A stretch of 64,000 nucleotides of DNA. Origin: Bacillota bacterium. Lineage in GTDB: Bacteria; Bacillota; Clostridia; Lachnospirales; Lachnospiraceae. Positions 45,365 to 54,822 of the stretch are shown here, one piece after another. The stretch is taken from the NCBI GenBank assembly GCA_023443225.1, contig JAEZVF010000075.1, forward strand, positions 1 through 64,000, read 5' to 3'. The notes under the pieces were generated by a model. It did no database searches and had not been told where the DNA came from. It worked only from the letters and a program-made list of their open reading frames with translations. Both the position numbers and the translations under genes were made by a program. Positions within the stretch are counted from its first letter, which is position 1; the number at the start of each line of letters is the position of its first letter.

Positions 45365-48300
45365 TCAATATCCTGGTAAATAAAACTTCTTCTCTTCATT
45401 CAGGACAAGCTCTCCAGTTTTTCTTCCATACTTAAATCCACGTTCTGCAGTCTCAATCAACGACGTCGTCGTTCGTTTATATCCCATAGTACGAACTGTC
45501 TCTCTCAAAAGAGTATCCTTATCCATCGGACCTTTATCCAAGATAGATTTGCAAACTGCATTCTTTATCTCCTGCTGTGTTACATCATCCACACTTCTAA
45601 AATCATCACATACAGTATTATTTCTATATATGCTGTATGTATCCGGATTCTGATCCTCTCTCCAGTAGAACTTAACACCATTCTGCTTATTGGATTTCCC
45701 AGTCACTTTCTTTAGGGCTTTCTCTGTTGCTTCAATCGTCTGTGCACTAGTTCTACCTATATCAAAAGATCTAAGAATCTTCTTTACAAGACGGTCATAA
45801 GAAATAGGCGCCTCGGCTTTGATGATCGCATTTGCCTTCTCTACAATCTGTGGAATTGCTGCTTTCTGGACATAATCACTCGTAGATAAAGGTGTCACTT
45901 CTATATTAGCTGAAACGTAAATAATTACTTCATAAGTAACAACAGTAGGACCTATCTTCTCCTTTACTTCTTTATCATGCTGCATTTTTGCAACTTTTTC
46001 CTGAACTTCCGGAACACTATTCATTTGAGCACACTTTACTTCGAAAGACAATTTATGAGAAAGAATTTTCTCTACGGATATTTCTTCTGCCTCTGTAACT
46101 GACCTTTCCTCAACTGCAATCTCTTCTTTATCAATCTCTTCCATAGTAATCTCTTGAACTGAATCTAGTTCAGAAACTTCTACTACCTTTTTCTCATTCT
46201 TGGCACTCTCAAAGTTAACAGTATTGATTCCCTGATTATCTATCTGGTCCACATCAATTTCACACTTTACTGAAACATCCCTTGCTTCTTCTTTCTTATC
46301 ATTCAAAATCTGCAATATTTTCGTAATTTCTTTATCACGGTTATCCCACCAATCCATTGTCCATATACGTTGTAAATCCCATCCGAGGAATCCTAGTACA
46401 CCAATCTGGGATACTTCACGATCCTTGGTATTATTGGATTGTCTGTATGACTCTCCATCAAGCATAATCCCAAGCAGATATTCATCCTTGTTATATGGAT
46501 TCATAACTGCAATATCAATCTTGAAATTTGAATGTCCTACTGCTATTTGATATTCAAAGCCAGCTGCAGAAATCTCACGACATAAGTTATCCATAATTCC
46601 CTGGTTTTTTTCTATTCGACGGTCAGAATATACACCTTGTAACTTTCCCTTATCTGCAAACTCCAAAAAGCTTTTTAAGGATTCCACACCCTTAGACTTC
46701 GTTCTACGAAGGTCAATCATATCTGCTGTCAGGATAGAGTATACAATCATCTCATATCTTGCTCTGGAGACCGCAACATTCAGACGTTTCCAGCCTCCAT
46801 CTTTATTTAGGGGGCCAAAATTCATAGACAGCTTTCCTTCAGCATCAGGGCCAAAGGCAATGGAGAATAGAATAACATCACGCTCATCGCCCTGTACATT
46901 CTCCAGGTTCTTTACAAAGAGTTTTTCTTCTCCAGAATTTGCCCAAGCATCAAAATCAGAGTCCTTCTGATATTCAACTGCCAGCATATCCTCTATTAAG
47001 TTTTGCTGATTGATATTATAGGTTACGACACCTATTGACTGTTCTTTCAAAGTTTCGTTCTTATATCTACTCTTAATCTCTTTTACAATTGCATCTCCCT
47101 CTGCTTGATTTATTCGGCCTTTACCACGATCAAAGAATCCGTCAAGCATTTCAAGCCTTACGCGCTGCTCCCGATCATTTCTAGAAGGGAATGTAAGCAT
47201 ACCATTCTCGTAAAACTCATGGTTACTAAATGCAATAAGGCTCTCGTGCTTACTCCTATAGTGCCACTGTAAGTGTGCTTGTGGCATACCAAGTGCCAAA
47301 CAATCATCTAAGATACTATCCAAATCTTCAATATCAAGGTTATCTTCATCCACAGTATTTCCGGCAAAGAAACTAGTAGGAGGCATTTGGTTCGGGTCAC
47401 CTACGATGACAGCATTATTACCTCGTGCCAATACACCAACTGCCTTACAAGTAGGAAGCTGTGACGCCTCATCAAATATTACAATATCAACAGGCACTTT
47501 ATCTGCTGATAAATACTGAGCCACAGATATAGGGCTCATAAGCATACAAGGACATAGTTTCTCTAATACGTGCGGAATCTGATCAAACAGAGTACGAATG
47601 GATACACCACGCCCATTGCTACTAATCGCACGTCTCAAAATATTTAATTCCTTACTAAACTCCACATCTTCATATCCGGTTGGAAGGTTATGAGTCAGCT
47701 TGTAATACATCTCATCTTTTGTAAGCTCCATAAATTGCTGATCAAGCTTTTTGAATTGTGCAATTCGTTCATTAAATCCTATACCTGTGAAGTTGTTAAG
47801 TGCTGGTTCTCGTTCGATTACATATAAAATAATAGATTTGTATACTGACTTCAAGTACACATTCATTAAATCGTCATGCTGTAATCCCGCTTCATACGCA
47901 TCACAAATAGGCGCAAGACCAACCTCTCTTGCTTCCTTAGCAAACTGACGATATACAATCCAGTCTTTAATAATCGCAGTATTATCCAATACATTTTTAC
48001 AGATTTCCATTTTATCCTGCAACCAATCTGATGCAGAATCATTAACTACAAGCTGTAATAATACGACTGCTTTATCTTCGTACTTTATAAGCTCCTGTGA
48101 ACTCTTGAGTAATCCCTTAGTTGCTTCCGTAACAGATTTCAATTTACCTTCTGCTTCTAGTTTTATTAGTCGTTCAGATAATCCTGCTAACGTAGCCATC
48201 AGACCCTTAATTTGATGATGATAGTTTTGAAGTGCTTGAACTGTTGTGTAATTAGATATAATAACTCTCCAATCAGGTGATAATAACTGCAATGCACTTT

Positions 48301-51022
48301 CCACTAGCTGATACTCCCTCTGGTACAGTTCAACATCTGACAAAAACACAGGTATTTTTTCCGCTACTACCTGGAAAGATGCAAATGCCTGTATTTCATC
48401 CTTTAACGCATTTAATGCCTTCCCCTTGCCAAGGAACTTCTTTCCAGCTTCATCGTATTTTTTACGATAGACACTCATATCCATTCGCAAGAAATTTTCA
48501 TTCCAATTAGACCGTAAGAATTCTTTTCTCTTTTGAAGTTCCTCTGATTTCTGCAAATAAGTAATCGGTGCCATAAATTCTATATCAATATTTCCAGCAT
48601 TCATCAAAAAGCTTGGTATGCTTTCAGCTGAAATCACACTGTTTGCATACTTCTCAATCTGAGTCAATTCATCTTTATACTCAGGCATTTTAATCTGCAT
48701 TACGTCAGCAAATGTAACAACCTTCTCCTTATAACTTACTAGCCCAGATAAGTAGCTGCTAATTGTATCCTCAAGTTCTAATTTTATACTCTGTGTATAC
48801 TCTGTTTGCTGTACAGCATTTAATGCATGTCCTGAAGGATGTCCAATTCCTCTTCCAGCTGCCACCAATCTTTCCAATACATGTCTCTGATTATCCAATT
48901 CCCTTTGAGTAAGATTACCTGCATAATTCTGATTAAAAATAACTTCCTTCTTACATACTGGTATGGTTTCGTATATATCAATCAGCTCGCGAAGAGTCTT
49001 CCCAAATGGTCTCTTAGCATGCAGAGTCTTAGCATAGGCATCAAGATTCTCTCTCATGCGGAGAATCTCATGAATCTTACTCTCATATTCTGTCTTCATT
49101 CCAAACGTACCAATTTCTAGGCCTCGCTTTAACTGGTCTAATACAGCTTTCTTAGTAGCTTTATTTGAATGTAATTCAAGGCAGAAGTCACCAATACCCA
49201 ATGCTTCTAATCTCTTCTGAACTACTTCCAAAGCGGCCATTTTTTCAGCTACAAAAAGAACAGTTTTCCCCTTAGTTAACGCATTAGCAATCATAGCAGT
49301 AATGGTCTGGGACTTACCAGTTCCCGGAGGTCCATGAAGAACAAAGCTCACACCGTTGGCTGCCATATTGATTGCACGTAACTGTGAAGCATCTGCTGTG
49401 ATTGGCAAGTATGCCTCATCCGTATCTATGCTTTTAGGGAGTGTACAATCCCAATCGACAGCGCCCTTCATTAAACTATGAACAATCTTGTTTCTATCTA
49501 AGAAATCTGTTCTGCTATGAATATCATTCCACATTACAAACTGTGAAAAAGAGAAATTCCCAATAAAGCTGGATTCTACAATATCCCACATAGTTTTATC
49601 TATGATGGCATGACGAATAATAGCAAAGATTTTCTTCAAATCCAAACCATGCTCATCTGTCGGGATTGGGTTTAAACCGCCAATCACAATATCATAATTC
49701 TGTTTTAAGAATTCCAGCATCGTAATGTTAATCTGCGCATCTTCATCTCGCATACGCATGGTATAACCCTTACTTGCTGACTTTCTAATAATCTCGATAG
49801 GAATTAATACAATTGGTGCATATCTAGGCGTTGCATCTTCTGTCTTTTCCTCAAACCAACGAAGTAATCCCAATGCCAAGTACAATGTACTAGCTCCATT
49901 TTCTTCCAATGAGGTCTTTGCTGAACGATACATTTTCGTCAAAGTATTATTCAATTCCTTTTCAGAATATATGGTGGGAATTCTTTTATGCTTACACTCA
50001 AACGCAATGAGATCCTTATATGGTCCCAACTGATTAGTATTCTCTGCATTAAATACATTAATCTGCGCTAGATCCCACTCCAATGGACGATATGTAACCT
50101 GGAATTCTTCTCCGTCGGCCAGCGCATCCTCCAGTACACCAACATCCGCTGTAAGGAGTGGTACAACAGCTTTTGTCAGACGCATATTAATGAGCATATT
50201 TCGCATGCTCAAGTCTAAGAGCTTTCTTTCCCACTGAATCTGTTTAGTAACCTTATTAGTTCTGGAAATATCATTAAAATCTAAAATATATCCTAGATCA
50301 TCAGGACGTGCAGTTACATCCCTCTCTTCTCTATCTTCATGCTGTATTACATATCCGGTGTCACTTTTGATTCTAATAGGCAAAGGGCGCACTCCACTAC
50401 GACGTGCACGCATAACATCAATAGCAAACTGGAAATTATCATAATCGTTAACATAACTTTCTGCCATCTTCATAGCCGTCTCGAAATTATGCGTCTTTCC
50501 TGAACACATAGCAGTACATTCCACAACAATTAATTCATGGATACCTTTTGCCATACGTTTCTCAAGCTGAGAAGGGTCTTCAACAAGTGGGTCAGCAAAT
50601 GACTGTTCCACTAACCATACACCTGCAAAGATGTGCCCTTTAATTAATATGAGCACAGGGTTCAATCCTATTGCTTCAAGGACTGATGTATACAATAGAG
50701 TCATATCCATACAGGTACCCAGATGCTGTTCCATAACTGTATCGCACAGACGCACTCTCTGACCCAGTGCTTCAAAACTCGAAGGCGGGTTCGCATAGGT
50801 AATGTTGCGTTCTTGTATTGCAGCATATGCCGCAGCTGCCATGTTTTTTATACGATTAGGATCCTGTCCCTGGTATCCTTCCAATGAAGGCTTTCCAGTC
50901 CATTTCTGCAACCACTTAGAAGTTGACTGTAATAAATCTGCAATTACCGGATGATTAGGAGTAACAAAAACCGCCGTTAAATCAGGAAAGTATCTTAGTC
51001 CTGGCCATTCATCATATGCCAA
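45365..51022 (-). CDS. DUF4011-helicase-nuclease-DUF3320 giant protein (main part, Hhe-like)
   Basis: 1885 residues. Domains in order: a transglutaminase-like segment (LGTCMDMTLLYTSVLEAIG, ~100), DUF4011 (KLLDLSMRNMLINMRL, ~275), a superfamily 1 helicase with Walker A HGPPGTGKSQTITAM (~565), DEASQLPT (Walker B) and motifs NVQGDERDVILFSI and LNVAVSRARYEMIVYS. A Vsr/MTES_1575-type nuclease follows (FKIDIAVMNP, then YLLGIMLDGESYRQS and GWDLQRIW), then a charged linker and DUF3320 (YDRLVKKILRSFDIGRTSAQ). Proteins with this plan have been reported as single-gene antiphage candidates (I recall the name Hhe from the Gao 2020 survey; not checked). Only a TTG could start this frame; the natural N-terminus lies in the overlapping 124-residue frame upstream. 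Confidence 0.85.
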   Translation of the reverse strand: MAYDEWPGLRYFPDLTAVFVTPNHPVIADLLQSTSKWLQKWTGKPSLEGYQGQDPNRIKNMAAAAYAAIQERNITYANPPSSFEALGQRVRLCDTVMEQHLGTCMDMTLLYTSVLEAIGLNPVLILIKGHIFAGVWLVEQSFADPLVEDPSQLEKRMAKGIHELIVVECTAMCSGKTHNFETAMKMAESYVNDYDNFQFAIDVMRARRSGVRPLPIRIKSDTGYVIQHEDREERDVTARPDDLGYILDFNDISRTNKVTKQIQWERKLLDLSMRNMLINMRLTKAVVPLLTADVGVLEDALADGEEFQVTYRPLEWDLAQINVFNAENTNQLGPYKDLIAFECKHKRIPTIYSEKELNNTLTKMYRSAKTSLEENGASTLYLALGLLRWFEEKTEDATPRYAPIVLIPIEIIRKSASKGYTMRMRDEDAQINITMLEFLKQNYDIVIGGLNPIPTDEHGLDLKKIFAIIRHAIIDKTMWDIVESSFIGNFSFSQFVMWNDIHSRTDFLDRNKIVHSLMKGAVDWDCTLPKSIDTDEAYLPITADASQLRAINMAANGVSFVLHGPPGTGKSQTITAMIANALTKGKTVLFVAEKMAALEVVQKRLEALGIGDFCLELHSNKATKKAVLDQLKRGLEIGTFGMKTEYESKIHEILRMRENLDAYAKTLHAKRPFGKTLRELIDIYETIPVCKKEVIFNQNYAGNLTQRELDNQRHVLERLVAAGRGIGHPSGHALNAVQQTEYTQSIKLELEDTISSYLSGLVSYKEKVVTFADVMQIKMPEYKDELTQIEKYANSVISAESIPSFLMNAGNIDIEFMAPITYLQKSEELQKRKEFLRSNWNENFLRMDMSVYRKKYDEAGKKFLGKGKALNALKDEIQAFASFQVVAEKIPVFLSDVELYQREYQLVESALQLLSPDWRVIISNYTTVQALQNYHHQIKGLMATLAGLSERLIKLEAEGKLKSVTEATKGLLKSSQELIKYEDKAVVLLQLVVNDSASDWLQDKMEICKNVLDNTAIIKDWIVYRQFAKEAREVGLAPICDAYEAGLQHDDLMNVYLKSVYKSIILYVIEREPALNNFTGIGFNERIAQFKKLDQQFMELTKDEMYYKLTHNLPTGYEDVEFSKELNILRRAISSNGRGVSIRTLFDQIPHVLEKLCPCMLMSPISVAQYLSADKVPVDIVIFDEASQLPTCKAVGVLARGNNAVIVGDPNQMPPTSFFAGNTVDEDNLDIEDLDSILDDCLALGMPQAHLQWHYRSKHESLIAFSNHEFYENGMLTFPSRNDREQRVRLEMLDGFFDRGKGRINQAEGDAIVKEIKSRYKNETLKEQSIGVVTYNINQQNLIEDMLAVEYQKDSDFDAWANSGEEKLFVKNLENVQGDERDVILFSIAFGPDAEGKLSMNFGPLNKDGGWKRLNVAVSRARYEMIVYSILTADMIDLRRTKSKGVESLKSFLEFADKGKLQGVYSDRRIEKNQGIMDNLCREISAAGFEYQIAVGHSNFKIDIAVMNPYNKDEYLLGIMLDGESYRQSNNTKDREVSQIGVLGFLGWDLQRIWTMDWWDNRDKEITKILQILNDKKEEARDVSVKCEIDVDQIDNQGINTVNFESAKNEKKVVEVSELDSVQEITMEEIDKEEIAVEERSVTEAEEISVEKILSHKLSFEVKCAQMNSVPEVQEKVAKMQHDKEVKEKIGPTVVTYEVIIYVSANIEVTPLSTSDYVQKAAIPQIVEKANAIIKAEAPISYDRLVKKILRSFDIGRTSAQTIEATEKALKKVTGKSNKQNGVKFYWREDQNPDTYSIYRNNTVCDDFRSVDDVTQQEIKNAVCKSILDKGPMDKDTLLRETVRTMGYKRTTTSLIETAERGFKYGRKTGELVLNEEKKFYLPGY

Positions 51023-51369
51023 GGTGTAATATCTCTATGCCCTGTTGCAATAACACTTTCACCGTCTAATAGCTCTATCTTTAATGTACAGGTAACACGT
51101 TCTGTTAACGATGCAAGGTAATCCCCCTTCACCAGAACTTTTAAATCTGATAGTTGTATTTCCTCATTTGCTCTAAGTATTTGAATACCCTGCTCAAAAG
51201 GAATAATCAACTCACTATCCGCACTAATCTTTAATAGCAGGTTTTCTATATCCTGCCCCGTATTATTTTTCAAGCTAATACCACGAACAATACGCAAGCC
51301 ATTCTGATGTATGGCATAGGTTATTACGTCATTAACTTCTGCGACTAATTCAATTCTGCTATCTCCCAT
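50995..51369 (-). pseudogene. Displaced N-terminal domain of the giant helicase
   Basis: 124 residues of beta-sandwich type (AEVNDVITYAIHQNGLRIVR, and ERVTCTLKIELLDGESVIAT). The frame ends HRDITPWHMMNGQD, while the next frame over continues AYDEWPGLRYF. Inserting one T at the TT around 51021-51022 joins them as DITPLAYDEWPG, which is the natural reading. Split as shown, the helicase would need a TTG restart. The ATG at 51369 has AGAAGGAAAACG upstream and looks like the true start of the ~2000-residue protein. Confidence 0.75.
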
Positions 51370-51452
51370 ATTTTCGTTTTCCTTCTCTCACGGTCTTCTA
51401 AAGCGTATTTACGTACACTCAATACTCCACTATCCAAAACTAATTTCCATCT

Positions 51453-51515
51453 TTAATTGCTTCTGAACAGCCTTGGCGTAATTCTCCATTTATCTGCTAT
51501 ATCTTTAATGTCATA
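51453..51515 (-). pseudogene. Remnant of an excisionase-like HTH protein
   Basis: On the minus strand the frame reads YDIKDIADKWRITPRLF and then a stop. WYDIKDIADKW.ITPR is the pattern of small DNA-binding proteins with an excisionase/MerR-type HTH that are common next to accessory genes in Lachnospiraceae. Continuation is scattered over other frames (CSEAIKDGN) and there is no start codon. It lies directly upstream of the helicase gene and may once have been its regulator. Confidence 0.4.
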
Positions 51516-51550
51516 CCAACGAACATATTATTTACCTCAAAATGACAAAA

Positions 51551-51576
51551 AGCATCGCCTATTCCTAGGCAATGCT
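51551..51576 (-). terminator. Terminator downstream of metE
   Basis: AGCATCGCCTA (51551-51561) pairs with TAGGCAATGCT (51566-51576) with a TTCC loop and one G-U type mismatch. On the minus strand it is followed by TTTTTGTC, 220 bp after the metE stop. Confidence 0.7.
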
Positions 51577-51795
51577 AACAACATTTTGTAACTGGCTACA
51601 ATTTACTGTTCCAATAGTTACGTGTCATATCCTTTCGGAAATTCCGCCACTGAATATGTAAAAATTATACTCTATTATGCGAATGTTGTCAATTGAATGC
51701 TATAATTTTACAGTGAAACGCACCCATCACAATTACTAAAAACTCTCGGTATCATTGGGCGCGACTTCGTCCGGAATTAATTCTATATCACTAAC

Positions 51796-54067
51796 CTATT
51801 TTGTTTTTTCTCTGATGTTTTTAACGGCTCTAACCAGGTTCTTAAGACTTTCTTTCGTTTCATTAATGCCTCTAGTTTTTAGTCCACAGTCTGGATTTAC
51901 CCATAGCTTTTCTTTATCGACTTTATTTAGAATAACTGTCAAAGCATTTTCAATTTCTTCTATACTTGGTATTCTTGGCGAATGGATATCATATACTCCC
52001 GGTCCTACTTCGGTTTCAAAACCATTAGACTGCAAAGCTTCAAGAATTGTAAGTTTTGAACGGGAAGATTCAAAGGAAATAACATCTGCATCCATATCAT
52101 CAATATCTTTTACTATTTCTTCAAATTCACTATAGCACATATGAGTATGAATCTGAATTTCAGGCTTAACCTTGCTATGACAGAGTCTGAATGCTTTAAT
52201 TGCCCAATCAAGATATTCACAATTCCATTCAGCCCTCCTAATCGGTAATTTTTCCTTAAGCGTTGCCTCGTCGATCTGAATAATTTTAACACCCGCCATT
52301 TCCAAATCCAATACTTCATCTCTGATAGCAAGCCCAATTTGAAAAGCCATATCAGCAAGTGAATTATCCTCTCTTGGGAACGACCAATTTACTATAGTTA
52401 CCGGTCCAGTTAGCATTCCTTTTACCGGTTTTTCGTTAAACTATTAGCATACTCCGTATAGGAAACAGTAATTGGCTTTGATCTTCTGATATCACCAAAA
52501 ATAATTGGCGGTTTTACACATCTTGTTCCATAGGATTGTACCCATGCTTTTTCAGTAAATACATATCCTTCAAGATTCTCACCGAAAAATTCCACCATAT
52601 CGTTACGTTCATATTCACCATGAACCAAAACATCTAATCCTAACTCTTCCTGTAAGGCAATACAATCATTTATAAATGATTTTATTTTTGCATCATATTC
52701 TACCTTTGTTATTTCCCCTTTTTTATATTTTGTACGGTTCTGTTTTACTTCTAGTGTCTGTGGAAAAGAACCGATGGTTGTTGTAGGAAAAAGAGGAAGC
52801 TTTAAAGAATCTTTCTGTATCTGTTCTCTGCTCTTTCTATCAGGTATACGGTTGAAATCTTCTTCTTTCAGATTATTGACAATATACTGCACCTCCTTAT
52901 TTGCCTGTACTCGCACAGTGGCGAAAACACTCTGGTTGTTAATATATTTTTCATCGACTTCATAATCTGTCTTTTGAGCAAGCTGGCATAGCTCCTTCAG
53001 CTCATATAATTTTTCTTTGGCAAATGTAAAATATTGAAATGTATCTTTGGAAAGCTTTTTTTCATTTTCTAACGTGTAAGGTACGTGCAACAACGAACAG
53101 GATGTACTTATTACTATATTGTCGGTAGCCATATGAATCTGGTTTATCAGATGCAAAGCTTTTTTATAATCACATTTCCATATATTTTTACCGTTTACTA
53201 TGCCGGCAAATAATACTTTGTCTTTTGGAAAACCATTTATCTTTATCAGTTCAGCGTTCATCTTTCCTTCCAAGAAATCCAAACCAATACCATCAAAATT
53301 CAACTGTACCAGTTCTTTATAACAATCTCTGACATCTCCGAAATAGGTCTGTAGTAGTACTTTTATCTTCCCCTTATGTGCTAGCAATTTCTGATAGATT
53401 GACGTGAATAGTACAATATCCTCTTGGGATAGATCTGTCACCAGTATTGGTTCATCCAACTGTAACCAGGAAACACCCAATTTATTCATATTATGAAACA
53501 CAGCTATATATGCATCTATCAAATCTTCGGCAAAATCCTTTGCTGTTTTGGTACCATGGTAAATTGCCAGTTTTAAAAATGTTACCGGACCTATAATAAC
53601 AGGCTTCGTCTCTATTCCATAGAGTTTTGCCTCTTCGTATTCTGTAAAAGGTTTATTACCTGTAAGGCGGATTTTGGTTTCATCAAACAATTCTGGAACA
53701 ATGTAATGGTAATTTGTATTAAACCATTTCTTCATAGCTAATGCCTGCACATCACCCTTTTCACCTTGATATCCTCTTGCCATGGCAAAATAAGTGTCAA
53801 TTTCACTAATCCCTAGTGCCTTATAGCATTTAGGTACAGCATTTAACAACATGGTCAAATCCAGCATTCCATCATAAAAGGAAAACTCATTTGAGGGAAT
53901 ATAATCAACCCCCGCATCCTTTTGCATCTTCCATTGCTCTTTCCGTAGATTTTTTGCGTTTTCTTCAAGTTCTTTTAGTGTGGCTTCACCCTTGAAATAT
54001 TTTTCTGTTATGAACTTAAGTTCTCTAAGTTTCCTATTCTAGGAAAACCAATTACTGAATTTCGCAT
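51796..54067 (-). pseudogene. metE: Cobalamin-independent methionine synthase, broken by two frameshifts
   Basis: The 2272-bp span equals a full ~757-codon MetE. From the ATG at 54067 (GGAGGAG upstream) the frame reads MRNSVIGFPRIGN and stops. Restoring one A near 54030 continues LRELKFITEKYF through KMQKDAGVDYIPSNEFS. The long middle frame (52422-53927) then ends SLTKNR at an A5 tract (52429-52433). Restoring one A gives SLTKKPVKGMLTGPVTIVNW and the C-terminal part. Zinc-site and folate-site motifs (IHTHMCYSEF, WVNPDCGLKTR) are intact in the last part. It would make methionine from homocysteine and methyltetrahydropteroyl-triglutamate. As given, it cannot yield a full-length protein. Confidence 0.9.
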
Positions 54068-54345
54068 TATGTACTCCTCCATATATCTTTATTGAAGCCA
54101 TTATAAAGCATTGTTTTGTTATAGTATAATTCCAATTAAATATAGCTTGTTATATTTTTTATTATAGCAAGCCATTAATATTTTCCTTTATTACCTTTAC
54201 TTAAATACACCCATGATTGAATTGTGCTACAATATTTCAAAGCGAGGTGATGACTATTTTTCATCCGAAGAAATACAATTAAAAGCCATATTTTCTAAAA
54301 CTGTAAAACATAGATTGTACTCATCTTTCCAATTTAATTAGAACA
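54068..54345. other. metE upstream region
   Basis: No SAM or T-box riboswitch core is visible. A hairpin GCTTGTTATA / TTATAGCAAGC (54145-54172) lies 78 bp before metE and could be an operator or a leader structure. TTTATAATGG (about 54098-54107, minus strand) is a possible -10. Confidence 0.35.
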
Positions 54346-54651
54346 TTATCGATTCTGAATATCAACTATATGTTTCATACTCGTTGCTAGGTTCAAAAGT
54401 TCAGTTGAGAAAAAGGTTGGAAAAACAGTATAATTATTGAGGCTATTGATTGGCAACCAAACAAGTTCTTCTTTGATTCCATTTTTCGCTAATGATTTAC
54501 ATATGATGTCATTGATATTGTCTGGTACTTGCATCAAATAGTAAATAGCGATTTCATGAAAGTGTTCTTTACTGTCTTTTTCATTAAAAAACTGCTCATG
54601 AAAGTAAACTGCTCTATCGATTTCATAGTAATTCCAAGTGCCAAAAATCAC
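54346..54651 (-). pseudogene. C-terminal fragment of a NUDIX hydrolase
   Basis: 101 residues. VYFHEQFFNEKDSKEHFHEI and EELVWLPINSLNNYTVFPTF match the part of NUDIX proteins after the catalytic box; the NUDIX box itself (GX5EX7REUXEEXGU) is absent. An in-frame stop lies a few codons upstream and IS copy B begins 33 bp away. The missing 5' part is not found on the other side of the IS, so the gene was deleted as well as interrupted. The GTG at 54651 is just an in-frame codon. Confidence 0.6.
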
Positions 54652-54744
54652 CGAATTCTAAATAAAGTTCTGAAAGAAAAAAAGACCATTCATTTTCAGA
54701 TGAGGGCACTGAAAAAGTCCTCTAAACGATTAAATCAAATTTAG

Positions 54745-54787
54745 CATTGAAAATGTTGATATATACAGCATTTTCAATGTTTTTTTG
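54745..54787 (+). terminator. Shielding terminator upstream of transposase B
   Basis: CATTGAAAATG (54745-54755) pairs with CATTTTCAATG (54769-54779) and is followed by a run of Ts. It faces the transposase gene and stops transcription entering from outside. TTATAAT at about 54789-54795, a likely -10, lies immediately after it. Confidence 0.7.
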
Positions 54788-54822
54788 TTATAATTAGAGT
54801 ATTAAAAACAGGTGGTGGTGTT

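Larger units (their letters stand above)
51370..51795. other. Intergenic region between helicase and metE
   Basis: About 425 bp. It holds an HTH remnant at 51453-51515 and a terminator at 51551-51576. A further block at about 51386-51425, in another minus-strand frame, reads VRKYALEDRERRKTK, consistent with the tail of the same decayed regulator. Nothing else is recognised. Confidence 0.4.

Noticed and set aside
50995..51369. Programmed frameshift producing the full helicase
   Set aside because: No slippery heptamer or downstream stimulatory fold is evident at CCTTGG; a one-base loss explains the data better.
54068..54345. SAM riboswitch or T-box for metE
   Set aside because: None of the conserved core sequences or the helix order is visible; only a simple hairpin is there.
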